64,000 nucleotides of DNA from JANRKN01 sp033763435 (GTDB lineage Bacteria > Planctomycetota > Phycisphaerae > Phycisphaerales > UBA1924), in contig JANRKN010000007.1 in assembly GCA_033763435.1 (NCBI GenBank), forward strand, positions 1 to 64,000, read 5' to 3'. The position numbers were made by a program, and so were the translations under genes. Shown piece after piece: positions 49,603-58,548 of this stretch (the first letter of the stretch is position 1; the number at the start of each line of letters is the position of its first letter). The notes beneath the pieces are model-generated. The model searched no databases. It had not been told where the DNA came from and was given only the letters and a program-made list of their open reading frames with translations.

Positions 49603-52514
49603 GGCTGTGGGCTCGGGCTGGGACTCGAGCTCGGACTCGGGCTGGGACCTGCGCTGACAGCCCTCAGCCGCTCCCCGGCCTCGCGCACACGGCGGGCGGG
49701 CGCCGTCGGGTCCGCGCTCAGCGCAGCGTGCGCCGACGCGAGCAGCTCCAGCGCGTCCACATGCCGATCCAGCTTCGCCAGACACTCTCCCAAGATTGAC
49801 CGCGCGATCTGTGTCTCCCACCGCGCGGCACCAAGCTTCTGCTCGCGGATCGCCAGCGCCCGACGGAGCAACGGCTCGGCCTCGCCCGCGCGACCCAGCT
49901 CAAGCAGGCAGCGCGCTCGCACGATCAGCGCGTCGGCCACATCCGCGCTCTCGGCGCGATGCACCTTCTCACGCAGCGCGAGCGCCTCAGCCGCGAGCGG
50001 CTCGGCCTCGCCCGCGCGGCCTGACTTGCGCCAGAGGTCCGCGAGCGTCAGGCACGCCGACGCGACCATCGGGTGTCCTTCGGGCCAGCGCGCCCGCGCC
50101 GCACGCAGCACCGATTCGGCTTCGGCAAGCGCCTCCGCGCGCTTGCCCTCGGCCCAGTAATGCTCCGCGAGATTCCGACGGGCGTGCAGCGTGTCCGGAT
50201 GCTCGGCGCCCTGATTCTTGACGCGGATCTCAACCGTCCGGCGCATCAGCGCTTCGGCCTCGGCATCCAGAATGGCCGCGCCCTGCGGGTCCACCGCCGG
50301 ATCGGGCGCGATGTCGCGCAGCAGGTTCGCGAGGTTGCCCGACGCGGTCGCCGTTTCCGGATGATCGGGCCCGACCACGCGCTCCATCATCGCGAGCGAC
50401 TCGCGCATCACGCGCTGCGCCTCGGCGATCTTGTCGGGTGTGCCCAGCTCGCGCAGGATGTTCGAGAGGTTGTTCAGGCTCTTGGCGACGTCGAAATGAT
50501 CGCCCGGGAACGCCGCGCGATAGATGCTGAGCGCTTCGCGCGCGTTGGTCTCTGCCGCACGGAAGTCGCCCATTTCCTGCAGCAGGATTGCCTCGTTGTC
50601 GAGAAATTTCGCGACATTGGGGTCGCTTGGCGAAAACGCCTGGCGCCCGACGCGGATCGCCTCGGCGAACAGCTCTCGCGCTTCCTGGGGCCTTCCCTCG
50701 CGACGGACGAGCGATGCGAGGTTGTTGGTCACGACCGCGGTGTTGACGTGCGCGGGCCCGAAAACTCTCTTCACGCCCTCGAGCAGTTCGCGTGTGAGCA
50801 CCTCGCTCTCCCGCAGCTTGCCCAGGTCGTCCAGCAGCAGCGCATGGATCGCGATGATGCCCAGCGTCTCTTCGTGCTCGAGGCCGTAGGTCTTCTTCGC
50901 GAGCTCGACCGCGCGCCCCGAGTGCCGCTCGGCCTGATCGAGGACGCTGAGCACGCGATACGTATTAGCGATCGCGGCTCGCACGGCCAGCTCAACCTCG
51001 GGCGTCTCCGCGAGCGCGCCGTTGTCGACGCGCTTGGACGCGGCGTCGAGCGCCTGGCGCACCGTCGCGTCGCGCGCCATACCCGACTCGGGGTTGGCCG
51101 ACTCGAGCATCTGCGTCAGGAACATGTTGACCGCCGTCGCGATCTGCGCCGAGCGTTCCGCCTGCGCGCGGGCCTTGTCCGCAGCTTCGCGCTGGGTCTG
51201 CGCCACCTCGCGCGCCTCGCGCTCAGACTTCTCCGCCGCGCGGGCCGCGTCGCGCTCAGTCCGCGCCTGCACAAATCCGATCACCGCCGCGGTCGTGCCC
51301 GTGAGCAGCGCGAGGCTCACCGCCGTACCCGCGGCGAGGGCCACGCGGTGTCGGCGCGCGAACTTCGCAAGCTTGTAGATCGTGTCGGGCGGTCCCGCGA
51401 GCACGGGCTCACCCCGCAGATAACGCGCCAGCTCCTGCTCAAGCGCATCGGGCGAGGGGTACCGCCGCTCGCGGTCTTTTTCGAGCGCGCGGAGCGTGAC
51501 CCAATCCAGATCCGTCTTCAGATGACGCGCAAGCGCCTCGGACGTGAGCCCGCGCAACACGGCCAAAGCTCGGGCCTCGGGTGTGCCCGACAGCACGCGC
51601 ACGCTCGGGCGCGGGGGCTCAAACTCGCGCAGGATCTTCGGCAGCGCCGCGATCGACGCGGTCCGCAGGCGCTGGGTATCGATCGGCAGCGTGCCCGTGA
51701 GCAGCTCGTAGAGAATCGCGCCCAGCGCGTACAGATCGGCACGTGTGTCGACGTCGAGGCCTTGCGTGTCGGCCTGTTCGGGGGCCATGTACTCGGGCGT
51801 GCCGAAGAACTGCCCCTGCGCGGTCACCAGCGTCCGCCCGCCCAGCGCGCCGCGCGTGGCTTTGGCGATGCCGAAGTCGATCACCCGCGGGAAGGGCGCG
51901 CCCGACTCATCGCGCGAGACGAGGATGTTCGAGGGCTTGAGGTCGCGGTGGATCACGCCTTTGGCGTGCGCGTGCTGCACCGCGCGGCAGACCTGCATCA
52001 GCAGCTTCACTCGCTCGGCGATCGGCAGGCGGTGCTCGTCGCAGAACGCGGTGATCGGCTGGCCCGGCACGAACTCCATCGCGAACCACGGGCGCCCGCC
52101 GTCGGTCGCGCCCGCTCCATAGACCTTCGCGATGTTCGGATGGTCCATCAGCGCCAGCGCCTGACGCTCGGCCTGGAAACGCTGCACAACGTCGCGTGTG
52201 TCCATCCCCAGCTTCAGCACCTTCAGCGCCACGGGACGCCGGATCGTCTGCGTCTCCAGCGCCTCGTACACCATCCCGAACCCGCCCTCGCCGATCAAGC
52301 GCTGCACCAGATACGGCCCCACACGCATCCCCGGCAGCAGGTCGCGCTCCGACCGCAAGGGCATCGAGCCCGGCGGCGCTTCGTACAGATCGCGCGTGAC
52401 GTCCGGCGCGGGCTCTGGACCGCGGTCGGATCCGCGCGCTGGGCCTAGGTCCTGGGTTGGAAGATCGTCGTTCACGGCTGGCACGCGTCCATCATCACAG
52501 AAAGGCTCCCGCAC
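49599..52514 (-). CDS. Membrane-bound Ser/Thr kinase with TPR-rich C-terminus (kinase 2)
   Basis: Up to 971 residues. The start is uncertain: GTGs at 52514, 52481 and 52472 are in frame, none with a good ribosome site. Kinase domain about 65-345: IGEGGFGMVYEALE, VALKVLKLG, VIHRDLKPSNILV, VIDFGIAKATRG, APEQAD. A membrane helix (VALAAGTAVSLALLTGTTAAVIGFV) lies near 395-420. About 500 residues of TPR-like repeats follow (ALALREKVHRAES, and ALAIREQKLGAARWETQIARSILGECLAK). The last 18 residues are Ser/Pro repeats encoded by a CTCGGG/CTGGGA-type hexamer array. Lies 75 bases after the similar kinase 3. Confidence 0.88.
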   Translation of the reverse strand: MREPFCDDGRVPAVNDDLPTQDLGPARGSDRGPEPAPDVTRDLYEAPPGSMPLRSERDLLPGMRVGPYLVQRLIGEGGFGMVYEALETQTIRRPVALKVLKLGMDTRDVVQRFQAERQALALMDHPNIAKVYGAGATDGGRPWFAMEFVPGQPITAFCDEHRLPIAERVKLLMQVCRAVQHAHAKGVIHRDLKPSNILVSRDESGAPFPRVIDFGIAKATRGALGGRTLVTAQGQFFGTPEYMAPEQADTQGLDVDTRADLYALGAILYELLTGTLPIDTQRLRTASIAALPKILREFEPPRPSVRVLSGTPEARALAVLRGLTSEALARHLKTDLDWVTLRALEKDRERRYPSPDALEQELARYLRGEPVLAGPPDTIYKLAKFARRHRVALAAGTAVSLALLTGTTAAVIGFVQARTERDAARAAEKSEREAREVAQTQREAADKARAQAERSAQIATAVNMFLTQMLESANPESGMARDATVRQALDAASKRVDNGALAETPEVELAVRAAIANTYRVLSVLDQAERHSGRAVELAKKTYGLEHEETLGIIAIHALLLDDLGKLRESEVLTRELLEGVKRVFGPAHVNTAVVTNNLASLVRREGRPQEARELFAEAIRVGRQAFSPSDPNVAKFLDNEAILLQEMGDFRAAETNAREALSIYRAAFPGDHFDVAKSLNNLSNILRELGTPDKIAEAQRVMRESLAMMERVVGPDHPETATASGNLANLLRDIAPDPAVDPQGAAILDAEAEALMRRTVEIRVKNQGAEHPDTLHARRNLAEHYWAEGKRAEALAEAESVLRAARARWPEGHPMVASACLTLADLWRKSGRAGEAEPLAAEALALREKVHRAESADVADALIVRARCLLELGRAGEAEPLLRRALAIREQKLGAARWETQIARSILGECLAKLDRHVDALELLASAHAALSADPTAPARRVREAGERLRAVSAGPSPSPSSSPSPSPQP

Positions 52515-52589
52515 GCACGTTCGGTGCGGAAGGCGCCAACATCTTCACCTCATCATTGACGCACTTGGCCGCGTGAGCTTCGGAGCGCT

Positions 52590-55391
52590 TCAGCGTTCCG
52601 GCAGCGCCCTGAGCTGCTCGCGGAAGGGCGCCGCACGATCGGGCGCGCCAGCGAGGTCGGCGACAGTGATCGCCCGTCCGCACGCCTCGCGCTTGTTCCG
52701 CACCGGCGCACGCTGATCGACCAACACCCACTGCGCGCCGGTGCAGGCGATCTCCAGCGCCTCGGCCGCACGCCCCTGCCTCGCCATCGCCTCGGCGAGC
52801 ATCGTCATTGTCACGCCCCGGATGCCCGAGCCCTCGGGCAGAATTTTCTCGCGGATCCGCAGCGCTTCTCGCAGATGTCCCTCGGCCTCGGCCCACAACC
52901 CCGCCGACACCGCGTTGAAGCCCAGCATCGAGCGCGTCAGCGCGACCTCGGCATGGTCGGGGCCCAGCAGCCGCGCTCGCCGCTCCAGCACGTCCTCCAG
53001 CACCTCGCGCGCCCTGTCAAACCGCTTGAGATCCGTCAGCACGTATGCCCAGTTGGTCGCGGAGATGATCGCCTGCGGATGGTCGCGCCCCAGCAGCTTC
53101 TCGAAGCCGCGCGTCACGCGCTCGCGCATCCGCTCGGAATCCTCCAGCCGCCCGATGCGCTGGTAGAGCGTCGAAAGGTGCGCCACGCTCGTCAGCGCGT
53201 CGAAGCTCTCCGCGCCCGAAACCTTCTCACGCAGCGCCAGCGTCTGGAGGTGCAGCTTCTCGGCGTCCTCAAACTGCCCGGCCTGCTCCATGGACTTGGC
53301 CAGGTTGTTCATCACCATCACCGTGCGCGGGTGCTCCGGGCCGTTGGCGCGCTGCGAGTACGCCAGGCGTTCCTTGCCCAGTTCCACCGCCTCGGCGTTG
53401 CGCCCCTGAAGCCGGCGCAGCTCCGCGAGCGAGCCGATCGCGATGTTCAGGTCGCTGCCCAGATCCGGCCGATCGCGCAGCGTCGCCACCAGCCCCGTGA
53501 GCAGGCTGTCCGACTCCGAGAGCTTCTCGGGCAGCTCCATGTTCGCGAGCGTCTCGCCCAGCCTTCGGATGGTGTCGAGCGTGCGTTCGTCGCCCTCGCC
53601 CTGCACGCGCCGGCGCATGGGCAGCAGCTCGCGGAAAATCTTCTCCGCCTCGACAAAGCGCCCCTGCTGCTGGTACTGCGTCCCCAGCGTGTTCATCGCG
53701 TTGAGGGTCGACGGATGCTCAGACCCCTGCGTTCGCCGACGGACCTCCAGCGTCCCCTCCACGATCGCAATAGCCTCCTTGTACCGCGCGAGATGCCCGA
53801 GGATCATCGCGCGCCACTCACCGGCGTGGAGTGTTTCCACATCCTCCGCGCCAAGCCGCTTCGCGGCGTCCGCGTGCGCACGCTCCACGATCGGCAGCGC
53901 CTGCTCGTACAGCCCCAGGCCCCGATAGCTCTCGACGATCGCCAGCCTCACCGCGTGCGCCACGTCGGGCGCCTCGGCAAACTCGCGATCGATCCCTCCC
54001 GCGGCCTTGTCGAGCAAACTCGCCAGCGTCACGTCCAGACCATTCTCGTCCGGATCACCCGACGCGAGCGTCCGCGCAAGGAACTCGCTCACCGCCGTCG
54101 CCTTGCGCTCGGCCGCACGCGCCGCATCGCGCTGGCGGTTGGCCTCCGCGGTCGCGCCCTCGGCCTCGGTACGCCGAAGCACTTCCTGCCGTTCGGCCTC
54201 GCGCGCCCACAGGAACAGGACCGACATCCCGACCGACGCCCCTGCCAGCAACAGCACGATCGCCGCCGCCGAGCCCACCAGCAGCTTGTTGCGCTGGGCG
54301 AACTTCGTGAGCTGGTACACCGCGCTGGGCGGGCGCGCGAGGATCGGCTCGTTGCGCAGATACCTCGTCAGGTCCTCCGCGAGGTCCGACGCGGACTGAT
54401 ACCGCCGGGCCTTGTCCTTCTCGAGCGCGCGGTGCACGATCGTCTCGAGGTCCCCGCGCGCCGCGGGCACGAGCGTCGAGATCTTCGCGGGCGCCTCGTC
54501 GCAGATGATCCGCGCCGCCTCGTGCAGAGGCTTGCCCTCGATCCTGTGAGGCGCCCGGCCCGCGAGGCACTCATACAGGATCGCGCCCAGCGCGTAGACG
54601 TCCGCGCGGGTGTCGATCTCCGACGGGTCCGCCTTGACCTGCTCGGGGCTCATGTACCCCAGCGTGCCGATGATCTGCCCGACATCCGTCCGCGTCGTGC
54701 GCTCCTGAAACCCCTCGCCCGTGACGCGTGCGACGCCGAAGTCGAGCACCTTGGGCAGCCCGTCCGCGCCCACAAGAATGTTCGCGGGCTTGAGGTCGCG
54801 ATGAATCACGCCCTTGGTGTGCGCGTGCTGCACGGCCTTGCAGACGCGGACGACAAGCAAAAGCTTCTCGCGCAGCCCGAGCCCCGACGCGTGCTCGGTG
54901 AGTGCCTTGCCTTCGACAAACTCCATCGCGAAGAACGGCAGCAGCCCGCGCGACGCCGCCGAACGCGCCCGCGCGAGCGCGACATCGCCCGTGATCGGGT
55001 CATAAAACCCCGCCTCGATCACCTGCGCGATCCCGGGGTGACTCAGCCGCGCAAGCGTCTCGGACTCGTGCGCAAACCTCGCGAGCGCCTGCGGCCCCGC
55101 GACGCCGGGCCTGAGCATCTTCACCGCCACGCGCCGACGCGGGCTCTCCTGCTCAGCCAGATACACCGTGCCGAACCCGCCCTCACCGAGCACGCGCCCG
55201 AGCTGATAGGGCCCGATGCGCTTGAGGTGCGTCGCGGGCGCGTCCGCGCCGTCGAGCCCGCCGGGCGTCGGCGTCCGGCTCATCGCGCCCGATCCGCCGG
55301 GCCGCGTCGGCGACATCAGCGTCGGCTGGTCTTCCGGCGGCAGCTCAGCCGAGGCCTCATCGTGCGGGGTTGGATCGTTGGGCGGGGTCAT
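52590..55391 (-). CDS. Membrane-bound Ser/Thr kinase with TPR-rich C-terminus (kinase 3)
   Basis: 933 residues. A disordered acidic/Pro-rich N-terminus (1-58) precedes the kinase domain (about 60-345): VLGEGGFGTVYLAEQ, VAVKMLRPG, VIHRDLKPANILV, VLDFGVARVTG, SPEQVKA. A membrane helix (LLVGSAAAIVLLLAGASVGMSVLFLW) is near 385-410. The rest is TPR-like: ALPIVERAHADAAKRLGAED, STLNAMNTLGTQYQQQGRFVEAEKIFRELLPMRR, and ALREKVSGAESFDALTSVAHLSTLYQRIGRLEDSERMRE. Shares architecture with kinase 2 next to it; tandem duplication is likely. Divergent from dnaK across 341 bases. Confidence 0.93.
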   Translation of the reverse strand: MTPPNDPTPHDEASAELPPEDQPTLMSPTRPGGSGAMSRTPTPGGLDGADAPATHLKRIGPYQLGRVLGEGGFGTVYLAEQESPRRRVAVKMLRPGVAGPQALARFAHESETLARLSHPGIAQVIEAGFYDPITGDVALARARSAASRGLLPFFAMEFVEGKALTEHASGLGLREKLLLVVRVCKAVQHAHTKGVIHRDLKPANILVGADGLPKVLDFGVARVTGEGFQERTTRTDVGQIIGTLGYMSPEQVKADPSEIDTRADVYALGAILYECLAGRAPHRIEGKPLHEAARIICDEAPAKISTLVPAARGDLETIVHRALEKDKARRYQSASDLAEDLTRYLRNEPILARPPSAVYQLTKFAQRNKLLVGSAAAIVLLLAGASVGMSVLFLWAREAERQEVLRRTEAEGATAEANRQRDAARAAERKATAVSEFLARTLASGDPDENGLDVTLASLLDKAAGGIDREFAEAPDVAHAVRLAIVESYRGLGLYEQALPIVERAHADAAKRLGAEDVETLHAGEWRAMILGHLARYKEAIAIVEGTLEVRRRTQGSEHPSTLNAMNTLGTQYQQQGRFVEAEKIFRELLPMRRRVQGEGDERTLDTIRRLGETLANMELPEKLSESDSLLTGLVATLRDRPDLGSDLNIAIGSLAELRRLQGRNAEAVELGKERLAYSQRANGPEHPRTVMVMNNLAKSMEQAGQFEDAEKLHLQTLALREKVSGAESFDALTSVAHLSTLYQRIGRLEDSERMRERVTRGFEKLLGRDHPQAIISATNWAYVLTDLKRFDRAREVLEDVLERRARLLGPDHAEVALTRSMLGFNAVSAGLWAEAEGHLREALRIREKILPEGSGIRGVTMTMLAEAMARQGRAAEALEIACTGAQWVLVDQRAPVRNKREACGRAITVADLAGAPDRAAPFREQLRALPER

Positions 55392-55732
55392 CGCATCTAC
55401 CGCTCCGCAAGTGTGCCGCGCACGCGCGTGCCGGCCAGCCTGTCAGCCTGCGCCTCGGGCAATCCCGGCGCCCAAGGCTCAGAATCCGTCCCGATCGACA
55501 GATTACCGGCCCGATCCGGACCCGCGAGGCCGGAGTTTCCCAAAACTGCCAGATCGGCAGCCCTGCCATGCGGCGCCCCCACTCTCGCCACGCCCGGGCC
55601 CCCGACCGCCCCCGCAGGCGGGCCCGGGCCGCTTCCATTCGATTCTGCCGTTCAAGCCACGCTGGCACGCCGGTTGCCCATCTCTCCCTCGCCGGCCGGT
55701 GAACCCGGCGGGGTGTGAAAGGAACCGCGTCT
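55392..55732. other. 341-base gap between divergent kinase 3 and dnaK
   Basis: No gene seen. It should hold both promoters; no CIRCE-type inverted repeat (TTAGCACTC/GAGTGCTAA) is present, so HrcA control of dnaK is not supported. The dnaK ribosome site GAAAGGA lies at 55717-55723. Confidence 0.55.
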
Positions 55733-57688
55733 ATGTCGAAGATCATCGGGATCGACCTGGGTACGACCAACTCCTGCGTCGCCATCATGGAGGGCGGACA
55801 GCCCAAGGTCCTCATCAACTCCTCGGGTAACCGCATCACGCCCTCGGTCGTCGGCTTCACCGACAAGGGCGAGCGTCTCGTCGGACAGCCCGCCAAGCAC
55901 CAGCAGGTCACCAACCCCAAGAACACCATCTTCTCCATCAAGCGCTTCATGGGCCGTCGGCGCGTCGAGGTCGCCTCGGGAGGCGACTCCGGCTACGGCA
56001 AGAGCGGTAACGAAGAGAGCAAGGTCCCCTACGCCATCACGGGCGGCTCCGACGAGTTCGTCAAGGTCAAGGTCAATCAGGGCGAGTTCACGCCCCAGCA
56101 GATCAGCGCCTTCATCCTCCAGGACCTCAAGAAAACCGCCGAGGACTACCTGGGCGAGAAGGTCGAGCGCGCGGTCATCACCGTCCCGGCCTACTTCAAC
56201 GACGCCCAGCGCCAGGCTACCAAGGACGCGGGCGAGGTCGCGGGCCTGAAGGTCGAGCGCATCATCAACGAGCCCACCGCCGCCGCGCTCGCCTACGGCC
56301 TCGACAAGAAGAAGAACGAGAAGATCGCCGTCTTCGACCTCGGCGGCGGCACCTTCGACGTCTCCATCCTCGACATCGGCGACGGCGTCTTTGAAGTCCT
56401 CTCCACCAACGGCGACACGCATCTGGGCGGCGACGACTGGGACCAGGCCCTCATCGACTTCATCGCCGAGGAGTTCCGCAAGAAGGAAGGAATCGACATC
56501 CGCAAGGACGCGATGGCCCTCCAGCGCCTCAAGGAAGCCGCCGAGAAGGCCAAGACCGAGCTCTCCACCATGCAGGAGACCACGGTCAACCTGCCCTTCA
56601 TCACCGCCGACCAGAGCGGCCCCAAGCACCTTCAGGTCTCGATCACCCGCGCCAAGTTCGAGTCGCTCACCGCCGACCTCTTCGAGCGCCTCAAGGCCCC
56701 GTGCCTCAACGCCCTGCGCGATGCCAAGCTCGACCCCAGCAAGATCGATGAGGTCGTGCTCGTGGGCGGCTCCACGCGCATGCCCAAGGCCCAGCAGATC
56801 GCGAAGGAAATCTTCGGCAAGGAGCCCAACCGCAGCGTCAACCCCGACGAGGTCGTCGCGATCGGCGCAGCCATCCAGGGCGGCGTGCTCACGGGCGCCG
56901 TGAAGGACATCCTCCTCCTCGACGTCACGCCTCTCTCACTGGGCGTCGAAACCCTCGGCGGCGTTATGACGCGCCTCATCGAGCGCAACACGACCATCCC
57001 CACCAGCAAGAAGGAAGTCTTCTCTACCGCCGCCGACGGCCAGACCAGCGTCACCATCAACGTCCTGCAAGGCGAGCGCGAGTTCGCCAAGGACAACCGT
57101 CTGCTCGGACGCTTTGACCTCGAGGGCATCCCCCCGGCGCCCCGCGGCATGCCGCAGATCGAGGTCGAGTTCGCCCTCGACGCCAACGGCATCCTCACCG
57201 TCACCGCGACGGAGAAGTCCAGCGGCAAGAAGGCCGACATCAAGATCACCAACTCGGGAGGCCTCAACAAGGACGAGATCGAGCGCATGAAGCGCGACGC
57301 CGAGGCGCACGCCGCTGAGGACAAGGCCCGCCGCGAACTCGTCGACCTCAAGAACCGCGCCGACGCGTTCGTCATCCAGACCCGCAAGGCGCTGGAAGAG
57401 CACGGCGGCAAGGTCTCCGCCGACGTCCGCGGCAAGGTCGAGTCCTCGCTCTCGAACCTCGAAGCCAAGATCAAGGGCGAAGACAAGTCCGCGATCGAGG
57501 CCGCGATGAAGGAGCTCGAGAACGCGAGCATGGAGCTGGGCAAGGTGATCTACGAAGAACAGGCCAAGAAGGCCGCGGCGGGCGCAGCGCCCGGCGGGTC
57601 GACCAGTGAGGCGACCGCCGGCGCCCCCGGCGACAGCGCCGGCAAGAGGGACGACGTTATCGACGCCGACTTCAAGGTCAAGGAGTAA
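55733..57688 (+). CDS. dnaK: Molecular chaperone DnaK (Hsp70)
   Basis: 651 residues from ATG 55733 (GAAAGGA upstream), giving the classic MSKIIGIDLGTTNSCVAIMEG. ATPase domain motifs: IINEPTAAALAYGLDKK, VFDLGGGTFDVSILDIGDGVFEVLSTNGDTHLGG, VVLVGGSTRMPKAQ. Linker DILLLDVTPLSLG near 390, then the substrate domain and a Gly/Ala-rich tail ending DDVIDADFKVKE, close to the usual DVVDADFEEV. A short extra stretch (RRRVEVASGGDSGYGKSGNEESK, residues about 79-101) enlarges subdomain IB. dnaJ and grpE are not adjacent. A strong terminator follows. Confidence 0.98.
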   Translation: MSKIIGIDLGTTNSCVAIMEGGQPKVLINSSGNRITPSVVGFTDKGERLVGQPAKHQQVTNPKNTIFSIKRFMGRRRVEVASGGDSGYGKSGNEESKVPYAITGGSDEFVKVKVNQGEFTPQQISAFILQDLKKTAEDYLGEKVERAVITVPAYFNDAQRQATKDAGEVAGLKVERIINEPTAAALAYGLDKKKNEKIAVFDLGGGTFDVSILDIGDGVFEVLSTNGDTHLGGDDWDQALIDFIAEEFRKKEGIDIRKDAMALQRLKEAAEKAKTELSTMQETTVNLPFITADQSGPKHLQVSITRAKFESLTADLFERLKAPCLNALRDAKLDPSKIDEVVLVGGSTRMPKAQQIAKEIFGKEPNRSVNPDEVVAIGAAIQGGVLTGAVKDILLLDVTPLSLGVETLGGVMTRLIERNTTIPTSKKEVFSTAADGQTSVTINVLQGEREFAKDNRLLGRFDLEGIPPAPRGMPQIEVEFALDANGILTVTATEKSSGKKADIKITNSGGLNKDEIERMKRDAEAHAAEDKARRELVDLKNRADAFVIQTRKALEEHGGKVSADVRGKVESSLSNLEAKIKGEDKSAIEAAMKELENASMELGKVIYEEQAKKAAAGAAPGGSTSEATAGAPGDSAGKRDDVIDADFKVKE

Positions 57689-57711
57689 CGTCCGTCACGT
57701 ACCGCCTCACC

Positions 57712-57746
57712 CAAGGCCCCGGACACGCTCCGGGGCCTTGTTGTTT
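57712..57746 (+). terminator. Rho-independent terminator after dnaK
   Basis: A 12-bp perfect stem (CAAGGCCCCGGA with TCCGGGGCCTTG) and a 5-base CACGC loop, followed by TTGTTT. It lies 24 bases after the dnaK stop. Confidence 0.9.
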
Positions 57747-57773
57747 CCTGAGCCCGCGGCCCAAAGATCCCGC

Positions 57774-58514
57774 ATGGACTTCGTGATCGGCGCCGACGGC
57801 TGCCGCCTCGCTTCCGGCTCAATCGACGCGTGGGCCGCGGTCGAGCTGCGCGCGGGCGGCACCGCGCTCGCCCACGTCTTCCGCAGCACCCGCGAACTCT
57901 GGGACTACGCCCGCCGCGCCCGGCGTGTGCTTCTCGACGTACCCATCGGCCTGCCCGAGAGAGGCCCGCGCGCGTGCGACGTGCTCGCGCGGAAACTCCT
58001 GGGCCCCCGCGCGGCCTCAGTCTTCCCCGCGCCCGAGCGCTGGATGCTCACGTGCGAAACCATCGCGCAGGCCGACGCGGCAAAGTCCGCTCGCGCGGGC
58101 CGCGCGACCAAGGTCCAGCGCCAGATGTGGAACCTCATGCCGCGGATCCGCGCGGTCGACGCGCTGCTGACCTCGGACCCGCTCGCGCGTGACACCATCG
58201 CCGAATGTCACCCCGAGCTCTGCTGGCGCGCGCTGAACGCGGGCGTGCCGCTCGCGCGCAGCAAGCACACGCCGACGGGCCTTGCCGACCGGCGCCGACT
58301 GATCCGCGCAGCCATCCCCGACGCGCGCGCGCTCGAACGCACGCTGCTCGAAACCCCGGGCGTTGCGCCCGACGACGCGCTCGACGCGCTCGCGTGCGCG
58401 TGGGCCAGTGCGGGGGCCAGTGCGGGGGCCGCCGCGGGCGATCTCGTTTCGCTCCCCGATCCGCCCGAGCGCGACGCCGCCGGCCTTCGGATGCGGATGA
58501 TGCTCCGCGCCTGA
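57774..58514 (+). CDS. DUF429 family protein (predicted RNase H-like)
   Basis: 246 residues from ATG 57774 (MDFVIGADGCRLASGSIDAWAAVEL). The N-terminal GADGC with an Asp, LLDVPIGLPERGPRACDVLARKLLG near 50-73, SVFPAPERWML near 82, and ECHPELCWRALN near 145 are the hallmark blocks of DUF429. That family is predicted to be RNase H-like from its conserved acidic residues (the Asp in GADG, the Asp in DVPIG, the Glu in ECHPE). The biochemical role is not established. It starts 28 bases after the dnaK terminator hairpin and is followed by an MFS exporter gene. Confidence 0.82.
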   Translation: MDFVIGADGCRLASGSIDAWAAVELRAGGTALAHVFRSTRELWDYARRARRVLLDVPIGLPERGPRACDVLARKLLGPRAASVFPAPERWMLTCETIAQADAAKSARAGRATKVQRQMWNLMPRIRAVDALLTSDPLARDTIAECHPELCWRALNAGVPLARSKHTPTGLADRRRLIRAAIPDARALERTLLETPGVAPDDALDALACAWASAGASAGAAAGDLVSLPDPPERDAAGLRMRMMLRA

Positions 58515-58548
58515 GAGTCCGCCCGCGCCCCGGTCCTAGGCTCGCTCC

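Noticed and set aside
55392..55732. Search for a CIRCE element upstream of dnaK
   Set aside because: No TTAGCACTC/GAGTGCTAA pair or degenerate version was found.
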